Numbered from the stretch's first letter, positions 7,479 through 16,368 are shown. The stretch: 32,371 bases of DNA from Actinomadura sp. DC4 (GCF_030406325.1 NZ_JAUEQY010000056.1:1-32371); one strand, 5' to 3'. The notes: generated by a model not told the origin, from the letters alone. Program-made: numbers and translations.

Positions 7479-8188
7479 GCCCGGCGCCGTTCGGCCAGGG
7501 CGAAGCCCGCGCCGCCGAGGAGGAGTACGCCGCCGGCCACCAGAAGGCTGGGCAGGAAACCCCAGGTCGCCGGGATGCCCGAACCCCGCCCCGGGCCGCC
7601 GCCGGCGTTCACCAGGAGTGCGACCACCAGGTAGCCGACGGCGAAGGCGAGTACGGCCCAGCTGCGTTCCATCCGGGCCAGTACGAACAGAGCCAGGGCG
7701 ATGGCGACCAGCGGCACCAAACCGACGGCGACCGGGCCGCCGGGGGAGTAGTCGTACAGGTTGAGCTGCTGGGCCAGGGCGGACGCGATGCCGAACACCA
7801 GCCCGACGGCGACTCCCGTACCGACGTAGGGCAGGACGCGCGAGCCGACTCCGCGGCTCCGGGCACGGAACATGTAGAAGGCGGCGATCGCTGTGTACGC
7901 CGCGACGAAGGCGACGATCCAGTAGACGCCGGGGGGCCAGTTGACGACCTGGACGCACGCGCCCCTGTCGATGATCTCGACGCCGCCGCGTGCGCCCAGG
8001 GCCGGGTCGCACGTGACGGTGTGGCGCCCCAGGCGGTAGAAGGGCGCGGCCGCGACGACCACCAGGCCGAGCAGTACGAGCGGGAACCAGGTGCCGCGCT
8101 GCGCCTGCCGTACGCGCTGGGTGAGCTGGTCGGTGGACGAGAGCACCTGCCGGGCCAGGTTCGCGGAGGGAAGCGATTCGTCTGTCAT
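7475..8188 (-). CDS. multi-pass membrane protein, partner of winged-HTH regulator
   Basis: This 237-residue protein has about six hydrophobic segments: around residues 34-49 (FPLVLLGLVVVAAAPFY), 86-105, 117-137, 152-169, 173-190 and 210-228. The first is followed by an extracytoplasmic-looking loop with two cysteines (TCDPALG, GACVQVV). I do not recognise a named family. The start at 8186-8188 is chosen because homology-like hydrophobic architecture begins there; the frame is open much further but overlaps the divergent exported-protein gene. The coupled ATGA junction suggests a membrane protein/regulator functional pair, for example sensing or transport. Confidence 0.8.
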   Translation of the reverse strand: MTDESLPSANLARQVLSSTDQLTQRVRQAQRGTWFPLVLLGLVVVAAAPFYRLGRHTVTCDPALGARGGVEIIDRGACVQVVNWPPGVYWIVAFVAAYTAIAAFYMFRARSRGVGSRVLPYVGTGVAVGLVFGIASALAQQLNLYDYSPGGPVAVGLVPLVAIALALFVLARMERSWAVLAFAVGYLVVALLVNAGGGPGRGSGIPATWGFLPSLLVAGGVLLLGGAGFALAERRRA

Positions 8189-8428
8189 GGGCCTTAGGTT
8201 TCCATAACAAACCAGTCTTCGTACACAACTTGTCTGAGTTTCAACGCGCCCTGGACCCTCTGTAGCCGGTCGACTGCGGTCTGTGCCGCCGGAAGAGCCG
8301 GCCATAAAAGGGCTGTCGCCGGTCTGTAAATATCCATCAACAGGATCGCCTCGGTTCCGCTCCCCTGTGATTTCCGGTGATTCAATCGATCTTGTCGTGC
8401 CGGAACTCGCATTGACTAGGGGGAATTC

Positions 8429-9034
8429 ATGCAGAAAAAATCTGACATCAAGCAATTGCCGCGCCGCTCCGTACTGGCCGGTGCGGTCGCACTCGGGGCA
8501 TCGGCGGCGACGGCGAAATCCATTTTTTCGCCCACTGCGGCGACCGCGGACAGCACACTGAACGGCTGGCGGTTCTGTGCGAACTGCTTCGAGCTTTTCC
8601 TCGTCGACTTCACGGTCGACCAGAGCCTCTGCCCACGCACCCGCGGCCCGCATCAAGCCGCGGGCTGGACCTTCCGGCTGACGTACAACCTGAGTCCCGC
8701 GGGTACGGGCGAGAGTGGCAACACCCAGGCCAGCTGGCGGCACTGCTACCGCTGCGCGGCGCTGTACTGGGGGCCCGGCGCACTGAGATGCCCGGCGGGA
8801 GGGTCGCACGGCTACATCCATCCGAGCGGTTATCCGCGGCAGTTCCTGCTGCCTCACGATATCGGCGAGCCGGCCCGGATGCAGCACCAGTGGCGATACT
8901 GCTTCAAGTGCTCGGCGCTGTTCTACAACGGCTACGCGTACAAGGGTCAATACGGCCTATGTCCGTACGACTACATCTATGGCCACACCGCCGCGGGCTA
9001 CGACTTCGCAATTCCCGTATCGGCCTACACCTGA
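8429..9034 (+). CDS. Tat-exported protein with three WRxCxxC repeats
   Basis: This 201-residue protein has a twin-arginine-like signal (LPRRSVLAGAVALGA, residues 10-24) and a likely cleavage after ATA near residue 40. The mature part holds three copies of a ~45-residue unit: WRFCANCFELF..., WRHCYRCAALY... and WRYCFKCSALF.... Each carries W-R-x-C-x-x-C-x-x-[LA]-[LF]-[FY], a later Cys-Pro, and often G-H-x-A-A-G-[WY]-x-F. The regular Cys/His spacing suggests each unit binds a zinc ion. The repeat is widespread in actinomycete secreted proteins as I recall, but I know no function. The leader around 8430-8530 is unusually A/T-rich. GGGGG lies five bases before the ATG. Confidence 0.85.
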   Translation: MQKKSDIKQLPRRSVLAGAVALGASAATAKSIFSPTAATADSTLNGWRFCANCFELFLVDFTVDQSLCPRTRGPHQAAGWTFRLTYNLSPAGTGESGNTQASWRHCYRCAALYWGPGALRCPAGGSHGYIHPSGYPRQFLLPHDIGEPARMQHQWRYCFKCSALFYNGYAYKGQYGLCPYDYIYGHTAAGYDFAIPVSAYT

Positions 9035-9149
9035 GCCGCTATAGGAAATCGGCGACAAAAAGGCTGTCCTGCTTTCTGATTGCCATGTTCTCGGGTCGGG
9101 CGGGGCTGTTTTCTGAAATGCAAGATTATCCCGCAAAAGGAGTTTTTTC

Positions 9150-10022
9150 GTGAAGAGAATGATCTTCGGAGGGGCCGCGATGCTCGCCGCGGTCCTCACA
9201 GCGGTCGTCGGCCTGGTGCCGGCCTCCTCGGCGCAGGTGCTCCCAGGGCCCAGGGCGTTCGTGTCCAACCTGGACCTGGAGTGCCGGAGGACCAATCCGT
9301 ACACACCGGCGTTCCCGCCGTTCCTCACTCGTCATCTCGATCCCGCGCTGACGGGCCTGCCGGCCGAGCGGGTCGTCCTCGGTCCTCGTCAGCAGCTGTG
9401 CGTGCCCGTCGCGAAGAGCGGCGTGATCCCTCCGCGAGGAGTGATCGACTTCATCAGGCACGTCGACCTGTCCTGCTACCAGATCAAGGGCCTCAGCGTG
9501 AACTTCACCCTGAGGCTCAGGCAACTCAACCCGGTGCTGGCCGGACTGCCCGGGCACACCGCCGTGATGGGCAGCCCGCAACAGCTGTGCGTTCCCGTCA
9601 TCAAGAACGGCAGCGTGCCGCCGCCGGACGTCGTCGCACTGGTGAGGTACATCGATCTCAAGTGCTACGCGATCACTCCGACGTTCGCCCCGGGGACGTC
9701 ACTGTCCCTGACCCATCTCAACCCGGTCCTGTCCGGCGTTCCACCGCACAGGGGCATCCTGCGGAACAGCCGGCAGCTGTGCGTGCCGGTCAGGAAGGCG
9801 AACCAGGCCGTTCCCGCCGCGATCCTGAACATCGTGCGGTGGATCGACCTGGAGAAGTTCGATCTGGCGACGACCACGGCCATCAGCCCGGTCCAGCTCA
9901 GGCTGAGCCACATCAACCCGCTGCTGGCCGGCCTGCCGGTTGAACGGGCCGTCGTCAGCGGGCCTCTCCAGCTCGCCGTCCCGGTCGCCAAGAACGGCGT
10001 GATCCCGCCGAGCATCAGGTAG
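9150..10022 (+). CDS. secreted protein with tandem LCVPV repeats (DUF7450-like)
   Basis: This 290-residue protein has a Sec signal peptide (MLAAVLTAVVGLVPASSA, cleavage near residue 28). The rest is about four copies of a ~65-residue unit: xxDLxCY ... LxxLNPVLAGLP ... QLCVPVxKNGxxPP ... VRxIDL. In the fourth unit the cysteines are lost (LEKF replaces LxCY, QLAVPV replaces QLCVPV). The paired cysteines probably form a disulfide in each unit. The pattern resembles the DUF7450 repeat; this is from memory. GTG at 9150 is chosen because AAAGGAG precedes it. It follows the other exported repeat protein by 115 bases and may be co-expressed. Function unknown. Confidence 0.82.
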   Translation: MKRMIFGGAAMLAAVLTAVVGLVPASSAQVLPGPRAFVSNLDLECRRTNPYTPAFPPFLTRHLDPALTGLPAERVVLGPRQQLCVPVAKSGVIPPRGVIDFIRHVDLSCYQIKGLSVNFTLRLRQLNPVLAGLPGHTAVMGSPQQLCVPVIKNGSVPPPDVVALVRYIDLKCYAITPTFAPGTSLSLTHLNPVLSGVPPHRGILRNSRQLCVPVRKANQAVPAAILNIVRWIDLEKFDLATTTAISPVQLRLSHINPLLAGLPVERAVVSGPLQLAVPVAKNGVIPPSIR

Positions 10023-10085
10023 CGCGGAGCGGGCGGCGGCGCATACCTGACATGTGGTGGCAGGAATGGCCGCCAGACTGAGGGC

Positions 10086-10535
10086 ATGACTCTTTCGTGG
10101 AAGATCGTTATCGACTGTTCCGACCCGCAGGCTCAGGCGGCGTTCTGGGGTGCGGCGCTCGGCTACGTGGTCGAGGACAACAGTGTTCTCATCGAACAAC
10201 TGCTGGCCACCGGGCGCATCGACCAGAGCATGATCACGAACGAGTCCGGGCGGGCGGGGTTTCGGGGGCTGCAGGCGGTTCGGCATCCCGACGACCCGGT
10301 TCAGGAGGTCACCGGTACGGGGCTGGGGCGGCGGCTTCTCTTCCAGCAGGTTCCCGAGCCCAAGACGGTCAAGAACCGGCTGCACCTGGATCTGCACGCC
10401 GGGCCCGAGCGCCGGGACGCCGAGGTCGACCGGCTGAGCGACCTGGGCGCGACCGTACTCCGGGAGGTCAAGGAGCCGGGTACCGAGCACGTCGTGATGT
10501 CCGATCCGGAGGGCAACGAGTTCTGCGTTCAGTAG
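10086..10535 (+). CDS. VOC-superfamily protein (glyoxalase-like)
   Basis: This 149-residue protein has the two-module beta-alpha-beta-beta-beta layout of glyoxalase-like proteins. It opens with WKIVIDCSDPQAQAAFWGAALGY (first 20: WKIVIDCSDPQAQAAFWGAA). The second half has NRLHLDLHAG near residue 98 and ends HVVMSDPEGNEFCVQ, the typical metal-site and closing motif (DPEGNEF). It is the 'glyoxalase-like domain' type common in actinomycetes, in which the substrate is rarely known. It ends six bases before the convergent MFS gene. No Shine-Dalgarno is obvious. Confidence 0.88.
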   Translation: MTLSWKIVIDCSDPQAQAAFWGAALGYVVEDNSVLIEQLLATGRIDQSMITNESGRAGFRGLQAVRHPDDPVQEVTGTGLGRRLLFQQVPEPKTVKNRLHLDLHAGPERRDAEVDRLSDLGATVLREVKEPGTEHVVMSDPEGNEFCVQ

Positions 10536-10541
10536 GGGCAC

Positions 10542-11783
10542 CTACGCCGGAAGGTCCTTGCCCAGGCGGGCGAGCGGGGACACGGCCATGGACAGCGGGG
10601 AAAGCGCCAGCGCCGCGGCGGCCGAGAGCAGGGCGGCGCGTACGCCCAGCGCGCCGGCCAGGTAGCCGCCGAGGAGGGAACCGAGCGGGGTCAGGCCCAT
10701 GCCGACGAAGTTGATCGTCGCCACGACCCGGCCCTGGACGGGGATCGGGGTGAGCGCCTGCCGTACGGTCACGACGGTGACGTCGACCAGCTGGCTGAAG
10801 ACGCCGAACAGGAAGTTGACCGCCATGAGCGCGGCGATCGTGGCGGTGGAGTCGCCGTGCAAGGCGGGGACGCAGAGCATCGTGCCGTCGGCGAGGGTCG
10901 CGGCGGAGATCAGTACGACGCCGTGGCCGTACCGTCTCGGCAGCGCGGCCGACAGCAGCGATCCGACCAGCGCGCCCGGGCCCATCGCCGCGAGTGCGAG
11001 TCCGACGGCGGCGCCCGGCAGGTGCAGGGTGCGCGGCAGGAAGAGCAGGTAGACGGTCATCAGGGCGGCGAAGGAGAATTGGAAGAGGGCAGACGCGATC
11101 CCGACCGCCCGTAGTGAGGCGTCCCCGGCGACGAGACGCAGACCCTCGTGGATCTGCCGCCACACGTGTTTTCGCCGTGGGCCGGGTCTCGGCTCGGGGA
11201 TCCGCCGGATCGACAGCGAGGACAGGGCGAAGAAGAACGCGCTCGCCGTGATGGCGACGGGCGCGGTGAGGAGCGACACCAGCGCGCCACCGAGCGCGGG
11301 GCCGGCGATCTGCGCGGCGGACCTGCTGCCTTCCAGCGTGCTGTTGCCCTGGGCGAGCTGATCGCGTCTCACCAGCCGTACGAGGGAGGTCTGGTACGCC
11401 ACGTCGAAGTACACGCTGAGGGAGCCGACGAGGAAGGCGACCAGGAGAAGCAGCGGGATGCCGAGCCCGCCCAGGGCGTAGGCGACGGAGACGGTGGCCA
11501 GCGCCACCGTACGGCCGAGGTCGGCCAGGACCATCACGGTGCGGGAGCGGCGGCCGTCCACCCAGGCACCGGCGAAGAGCGAGAGCAGCAGAATCGGGGC
11601 CTGCTGCGCGGCGCGGAGCGCGCCGACCTGCTGAGTGCCGGCGCCGAGCGCGATCACGGCGATGAGCGGCAGGACGACCTGACCGGTCTGCGCGCCCAGC
11701 TGGGAGGCGGTGTGGCCGGTCCAGAGTCTGCGGAAGTCGCCGTCTCGCCACAGGCTCGGCGGAGGTTCAGCGGGTGGCTTCAT
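10542..11783 (-). CDS. MFS transporter (exporter type)
   Basis: This 413-residue protein has about 12 hydrophobic segments. Its opening SLWRDGDFRRLWTGHTASQLG is typical of MFS_3/enterobactin-exporter-like proteins (first 20: SLWRDGDFRRLWTGHTASQL). The loop-2/3 motif A is GAWVDGRRSRTVM near residue 70. A central cytoplasmic loop with RIPEPRPGPRRKH separates the two six-helix halves. The frame is open 45 codons further upstream, but homology starts at MKPPAEPPPSLW. It probably exports small lipophilic molecules or siderophores by proton antiport; substrate unknown. Confidence 0.9.
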   Translation of the reverse strand: MKPPAEPPPSLWRDGDFRRLWTGHTASQLGAQTGQVVLPLIAVIALGAGTQQVGALRAAQQAPILLLSLFAGAWVDGRRSRTVMVLADLGRTVALATVSVAYALGGLGIPLLLLVAFLVGSLSVYFDVAYQTSLVRLVRRDQLAQGNSTLEGSRSAAQIAGPALGGALVSLLTAPVAITASAFFFALSSLSIRRIPEPRPGPRRKHVWRQIHEGLRLVAGDASLRAVGIASALFQFSFAALMTVYLLFLPRTLHLPGAAVGLALAAMGPGALVGSLLSAALPRRYGHGVVLISAATLADGTMLCVPALHGDSTATIAALMAVNFLFGVFSQLVDVTVVTVRQALTPIPVQGRVVATINFVGMGLTPLGSLLGGYLAGALGVRAALLSAAAALALSPLSMAVSPLARLGKDLPA

Positions 11784-12079
11784 CGACGGTCTCGCGCGGC
11801 GGGCGGGCGAGCGCGGCGGGAGGAACGGCACAGGGAGCCCTTGAGTGGCCGAGAACGGGGCCCGTCCCGCAGGATTCGGGCAGCGGAAGTGCGCTGTGCC
11901 GCAGGGCGGGTGCGGCACGCGATGACAGGTCAGAAACGGCCTACGGTGTCAGCGCGTGCTCATCGGGCCGGGCATCTCCATCTCCTCGGATCATCGGCTG
12001 TACGGAACGTAGCCCCTTGTCACTGCGATCTTCAAGCCGATTACGGGCCTTGTCCGGGCCGATGTGGTGTGCCGGCGAC
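11784..12079. other. intergenic region before the MFS gene
   Basis: This stretch of 296 bases carries no convincing ORF or RNA. It must hold the MFS promoter (minus strand) and the 3' flank of the lipoprotein gene, but I see no clear -35/-10 pair or hairpin. Confidence 0.6.
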
Positions 12080-12625
12080 TCATATGCCTGACGGCAAGAG
12101 GCCGGGATCTTTGGGGTTCACCGGCGGTGGCTGCATGAGCAGTGAATAAGCGGCCTGGTGTCCGCAGATAGTCCGGGCCATCACCGGAACAACGGTCTTC
12201 GCCGGGGGCACGGTGACATCGAGCCGTGCCCCGGTGGTGCAGTGACCGGAGGCGTGGGACGTCGACCAGGTGATCTTGAAGCCGATTCGTCTGTCGGGTT
12301 GAAGGTCGACATTCTCTTCAACCGTTGAATCGGGTGTTGCGACCAGCTTCGTGTGCCTTCCTTCGGAGGCCGCCTCGATCTGCAACGTAACGCTCAGATA
12401 GCAGGTTCGCCGTGAGTCGTTGGTGACGGACACCAATCCGGCGGCGTGGCCGGCCTTGGTCGGTACGGGCCCCGAGAGGGCACCGGCCCCTGAACTGGTC
12501 AATTGCGTGGATACGCACGGCAGTGGCGACGGTGACCGCCTCGCCGCGGCCACCCCGGAGGGTGTGGAGCAGCCGACGGTGACCATCGTAAAGACGCCGC
12601 ATGTAATGCCGACGATGACTTTCAC
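12080..12625 (-). CDS. putative lipoprotein, DUF4232-like
   Basis: This is a 181-residue protein when started at the GTG of 12623-12625. That start gives MKVIVGITCGVFTMVTVGC: a short hydrophobic signal ending in a weak lipobox T-V-G-C. The mature part has a conserved-looking cysteine pattern: PCVSTQL, VTNDSRRTCYLSVT, SGHCTTGARL and ARTICGHQ. The layout 'C..L...aG...l.vtNxxxxtCxL' resembles DUF4232, a beta-sandwich found in actinobacterial lipoproteins. The frame is open to 12685, but upstream residues are not signal-like. Function unknown. Codon use is less GC-biased than in the neighbours. Confidence 0.65.
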   Translation of the reverse strand: MKVIVGITCGVFTMVTVGCSTPSGVAAARRSPSPLPCVSTQLTSSGAGALSGPVPTKAGHAAGLVSVTNDSRRTCYLSVTLQIEAASEGRHTKLVATPDSTVEENVDLQPDRRIGFKITWSTSHASGHCTTGARLDVTVPPAKTVVPVMARTICGHQAAYSLLMQPPPVNPKDPGLLPSGI

Positions 12626-12917
12626 AATGACAGTATTCCACGTTTCCGGCGGCCATACCTGACTGCAACCTGGACGGAATATCACTCCATTGATGATCTC
12701 GATTCAGCCTTGAAGTGGCGTGAGGGAAGGTGGGCGAATGCAATTCATGTCGGTAATGAGGGCTGTTGCGTCGCTCCCCGGCGCATCGACGAACCGGTTG
12801 CCCACAGTGATCCTTACGCGGGCCGTACCGCCCGGGCGCGGCTGAGGGGTGATCGGATGAAGCGCTGTCGGAGCGCCGTCATCCCCTCGCGCGTCCGGGC
12901 GTGCCCGCCGTCGGGCG

Positions 12918-14639
12918 TCAGGTGAACGGGGCGGTGTCCTGTTCGCAGACGGTTCCGGCTGGGGGGAGGGTGCCGGTCAGCAGGTAGCGGTCCCGGTACT
13001 CGTCGGCGCAGTGGCTCGGGTTGGAGAACTCCGTATGGCCGTAACCGTGCACGGTGAGCAGGCGGGCTCGCGACAGGGCGTGGGACATCGCGATCGAGTT
13101 CTCGTAGGAGGTCGCGGGGTCGCCGGTGTTGCCGATCAGGAGGACGGGGTTGGCGGTGCGGCGGTTCCAGGGGCCGGTGTAGGCGTCCTCGCTCGCAGGC
13201 CAGTTGGCGCAGGGCTCGTCCGGCCAGACCCAGGACGGGCCGATCAGGCCGGATCTGGCGGAGGCCAGTTCGGCGGCCTCGGTGTACGCGCGCGGGTTGC
13301 GGGGGTTCGCGCTGTCGGAGCAGCGCACTGCGTACGACTGTTCCTGGCCCGCATAAGCCGTCGGCTGCGAGGTGGGTGGGGATTCCGGGGTCGGCGGAGT
13401 GCTGGGTTGGATGCGGCTTTGCGGGGTGGCGGCTCGGGCGGTGGGCCGGGAGGCGGTGGGGCGGGTCAAGCTTTGGGGAGGGGTGGCTCGGGCGGTGGAC
13501 CGGGGTTCAAAGGTCGGGATGGGGCTGGGCTGGATCAGGTCTTGGGGCGTCGTGGCTTGGGCGGTGGGTGAGGCGGTCCACAGTTGCTGGAGTTGTTCGG
13601 CGGCCTCCTTCCAGGCGCTCACCTCGGCCAAAGGCAGACTCAGGACGGCGCACAGGTCGTCGCAGGACAGCGTGTCCGGTGGGGTGCCGATGGGGACCGG
13701 GCGCTTGTGCAGCCGGCTCAGCAGGGTCTTGAACTTTGCTTGGGTCGCGGAAGGAGTTCCGGCGGAGAAGGCGCAGGTGGGCGTCTTGCCGCACAGGTCT
13801 AGGAAGGATTTCTGGGTCGCTGCGGATGCCTGGTCCGTGCCCATGCGCAGGAAGGCGGGGAGTCTGCCGTCGCCGTGGGTCCAGGCGACTGGGTCGAGGT
13901 TGCCGTCCAGGACCATGCGGCCGACTCTGGTGGGGAAGAGGTTGGCGTAGACGGCGCCCAGGCCGGTGCCGTACGACAGTCCCACGTAGTTGAGCGTCGG
14001 GGCGCCGACGGCTTGGCGCAGCAGGTCCATGTCGCGGGCGACGTCGGCTGTGCTGTCGTGGCGGAGCAGAGGGGCGTTCTGGCGGGCGCACCGTGCGTCG
14101 AACCGGGCCCAGGTGCGATCCCAGGTCGCGATCTGGGCGGCCGTCGTGGGGATGATCGGCAGGGCGGACAGGAAACGGCTCTCGGCCTCCATGGTCGGGA
14201 AGCAGCGGATGGCGGTGCTGGCACCGAACCCGCGCGGGTCGAAGCTCACGATGTCGTATCGGGCTCGCCACTCGGCGGGGACGCTCGCGAACTGGTCGCG
14301 TAGCGGGGCGATCTGCTCGCTCGGGCCGCCGCCGTTGACGAACAACGCGCCTAGGCGGTGCGTGCCGTCGGTCGCGGGATGTCGCACCACAGCGAGGTCG
14401 ATCATCGTGCCGGACGGGTGCCGGTGGTCCAAGGGCACCCGCGCGGTCGCGCACTGGAAGCCGTCGTCGCAGGATCGCCAGTGCAGGGCGGGGACCGGAG
14501 CGCCGGCGGCAGCGGCGGGTCCGGGCAGGAACGTGGCGGCGAACAGGACGGTCGTGGCCAGCGCCGCGATGGCCTGCCGGAGACGGGGGCCTGTCCTTCG
14601 GCTGAGCACTCGGCTGCGGGGGACGTGGGGAGGTGGCAT
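12918..14639 (-). CDS. secreted TAP-like alpha/beta-hydrolase peptidase with a Pro/Thr-rich insertion
   Basis: This 573-residue exported peptidase has a signal peptide ending near AAAAGA (residues 42-47). The catalytic N-half carries HWRSCDDGFQCATARVPLDH and FVNGGGPSE (oxyanion loop), and the nucleophile elbow YVGLSYGTGLG. The C-half has LLIGNTGDPATSYE (acid) and VHGYGHTEF (base), then the usual TAP-like C-terminal tail with HCADEYRDRYLLTG. These are the marks of the tripeptidyl-aminopeptidase (SlpD/E, Tap) family. Residues ~354-430, between the cap and the second half of the fold, are an unusual low-complexity insertion of three imperfect TARAxPPQxxxxPT units. The substrate is probably oligopeptides outside the cell. 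Confidence 0.88.
   Translation of the reverse strand: MPPPHVPRSRVLSRRTGPRLRQAIAALATTVLFAATFLPGPAAAAGAPVPALHWRSCDDGFQCATARVPLDHRHPSGTMIDLAVVRHPATDGTHRLGALFVNGGGPSEQIAPLRDQFASVPAEWRARYDIVSFDPRGFGASTAIRCFPTMEAESRFLSALPIIPTTAAQIATWDRTWARFDARCARQNAPLLRHDSTADVARDMDLLRQAVGAPTLNYVGLSYGTGLGAVYANLFPTRVGRMVLDGNLDPVAWTHGDGRLPAFLRMGTDQASAATQKSFLDLCGKTPTCAFSAGTPSATQAKFKTLLSRLHKRPVPIGTPPDTLSCDDLCAVLSLPLAEVSAWKEAAEQLQQLWTASPTAQATTPQDLIQPSPIPTFEPRSTARATPPQSLTRPTASRPTARAATPQSRIQPSTPPTPESPPTSQPTAYAGQEQSYAVRCSDSANPRNPRAYTEAAELASARSGLIGPSWVWPDEPCANWPASEDAYTGPWNRRTANPVLLIGNTGDPATSYENSIAMSHALSRARLLTVHGYGHTEFSNPSHCADEYRDRYLLTGTLPPAGTVCEQDTAPFT
13430..13567. repeat. imperfect tandem repeat inside the peptidase gene
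   Basis: The plus strand holds three near-identical cores GGCTCGGGCGGTGG at 13431-13444, 13485-13498 and (as GGCTTGGGCGGTGG) 13554-13567. They are spaced 54 and 69 bases apart, all multiples of three, so the reading frame is kept. They encode the TA[RQ]A[TA] units of the insertion. Confidence 0.75.
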
Positions 14640-15161
14640 GGGGCCAGCATGGGGAAATCAGGGTCGGCGGGGCACCGGCCGAAAGTACGGAATCGGGAGG
14701 CGGGCGTCGTACTTTTGCCTGACCCTCGTGGAGGGCGGCCGGTTCGGGACGCAGGGCGGGCCGGTTCGCGGCGCCGGCCGGGGGCCGGCGCGGGAGGACC
14801 GGGCTGCGGGATGGCTGGTTCTGAGGAATCGGCGCCGTCGTCGCTGCCTACGCGGCGATCGCCGCCCTCGCGGGACGGTGGGCGTAGGAGAGGGGTGCTG
14901 TCCACATGTCCGTGCGGGAGGGCCGGTTCTCTCGACATGTCTGCGTCGGAATGCCGGCGTCTCAATGAGGCTGCACGAACGGCTCGGCTTCCAACGCAGG
15001 TCCGCGCTCTTGCCTCCGTGGCCGATACCACTGGTCAATGCCGTTCGCTGATGGGGGCTGCCGCAGATGGACGCCGGACGAACGGCCCGCCGGCCGAAAT
15101 GGGTAAAGCGCTCGTACGGCCCAGAACACCACACCAAGCACGAGCCCTTAGCATCCGGGGC
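14640..15161. other. 522-base intergenic region between peptidase and epoxide hydrolase
   Basis: No ORF here looks protein-like. Two direct repeats, ACATGTCCGTGCGG (14904) and ACATGTCTGCGTCGG (14935), lie 31 bases apart, about three helical turns. They may bind a regulator. The region holds both divergent promoters; a -10-like TAGCAT at 15149-15154 serves the epoxide hydrolase. I see no RNA gene. Confidence 0.5.
15149..15154 (+). promoter_or_regulatory. -10 element TAGCAT of epoxide hydrolase gene
   Basis: TAGCAT fits the actinomycete TANNNT -10 and ends 7 bases before the ATG, so the transcript would have a leader of zero to a few bases. No convincing -35 is visible. Confidence 0.45.
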
Positions 15162-16322
15162 ATGACCGACGACACTATCCGTCCGTTTCGTGTTGATATC
15201 GCGCAGGGCGAGCTAGACGACCTCTACGACCGACTCGATCGGGTGCGGTGGCCCGACGAACTGCCCGGCGTCGGCTGGGCGTACGGCGTGCCGCGCGACC
15301 ACCTGAAAGAGCTCGTACGCTACTGGCGCCACGAATACGACTGGCGGGAGGCCGAGGCCAGGCTGAACGAGTGGCCGCAGTTCATGACGACCATCGACGG
15401 GGCCGACGTCCACTTCGCCCACATACGCTCGCCCGAGCCGGACGCCACCCCCCTGATCCTCACCCACGGCTGGCCCGGCTCGATCGTGGAGTTCGCCGAC
15501 GTCGCCGGGCCGCTGGCAGACCCGCGGGCGTACGGCGGGGAGGCGGACGCGTTTCATCTCGTGATCCCCGGCATCCCCGGCTTCGGGTTCTCCGGGCCGA
15601 CGCGGGAGACCGGCTGGGAGTTCAAGCGGGTCGCCGGTGCCTTCGCGGAGTTGATGCGGCGGCTCGGCTACCAGAGGTACGGGGCGCAGGGCGGCGACTG
15701 GGGCGCGGCGATCTCGCGCGAACTCGGGCGTACGCAGAAAGACCAGGTCATCGGCGTCCACCTCAACCTCATCCCCGGCGCGGGGGCGACAACGGAACCG
15801 ACCGAAGAAGAACTCGCACCTCTCAGCCCGGCCGAGCGGGAGCGGACGCTGGCCTCCTGGGAACGCGCCCGGCGTTGGGCCGCGGACAAGCAGGGCTATG
15901 CCGACATCCAGGCCACGCGCCCGCAGACTCTCTCGTACGCGCTGACCGACTCCCCGGTCGGGCAGCTGGCGTGGATCGCGGAGAAGTTCACCGAGTGGAC
16001 GGAGGGCGGCATCGACCGCGACCGGCTCCTCACCAACGTGATGATCTACTGGCTCACCAGGACGGCGGGCTCGTCGGCCCGGATCTACTACGAGCGGGCG
16101 CATGCCGACTATTGGGGCGGACCACCGGAGCCGTCGGACGCCAAGACCGCACTCGCCGCATTTCCGCAGGAGAATTTCGTCCCGCTCCGGCATATCGCCG
16201 ACCGGACGAACACCATCGTACGGTGGACCGAATTCGATCACGGCGGCCATTTCGCCGCGATGGAACAGCCAGATCTCCTGGTCAACGACATCAGGGCATT
16301 CTTCCGCCAAATCCGGGCATAA
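15162..16322 (+). CDS. epoxide hydrolase (EHN-domain, EphB type)
   Basis: This 386-residue protein has the N-terminal EHN domain (IRPFRVDIAQGELDDLYDRL, residues 6-25; RWPDELPGVGW) followed by the alpha/beta hydrolase core. The core has HGWPGS at residues 102-107 (oxyanion hole) and nucleophile Asp179 in GAQGGDWGAAIS. The base is His363 in DHGGHF. The YWLTRTAGSSARIYYE segment carries cap tyrosines. These are the hallmarks of microsomal-type epoxide hydrolases, which open epoxides to diols through a covalent ester. The frame is open far upstream, but EHN homology starts at this ATG. Confidence 0.93.
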   Translation: MTDDTIRPFRVDIAQGELDDLYDRLDRVRWPDELPGVGWAYGVPRDHLKELVRYWRHEYDWREAEARLNEWPQFMTTIDGADVHFAHIRSPEPDATPLILTHGWPGSIVEFADVAGPLADPRAYGGEADAFHLVIPGIPGFGFSGPTRETGWEFKRVAGAFAELMRRLGYQRYGAQGGDWGAAISRELGRTQKDQVIGVHLNLIPGAGATTEPTEEELAPLSPAERERTLASWERARRWAADKQGYADIQATRPQTLSYALTDSPVGQLAWIAEKFTEWTEGGIDRDRLLTNVMIYWLTRTAGSSARIYYERAHADYWGGPPEPSDAKTALAAFPQENFVPLRHIADRTNTIVRWTEFDHGGHFAAMEQPDLLVNDIRAFFRQIRA

Positions 16323-16362
16323 AGCAGGGGTGGCCGCGACGTCCCGCGCGGTGAGCGCGCAG

Positions 16363-16368
16363 TACGGT
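16363..16368 (+). promoter_or_regulatory. -10 element TACGGT, leaderless start of methyltransferase gene
   Basis: TACGGT is followed by exactly six bases and then the ATG, the spacing that puts transcription start on the first base of the start codon. No Shine-Dalgarno lies between. Confidence 0.5.

Noticed and set aside
14358-15161. ORF extension upstream of the epoxide hydrolase
   Set aside because: It is antisense to the peptidase signal region and has no domain; the EHN domain starts at 15162.
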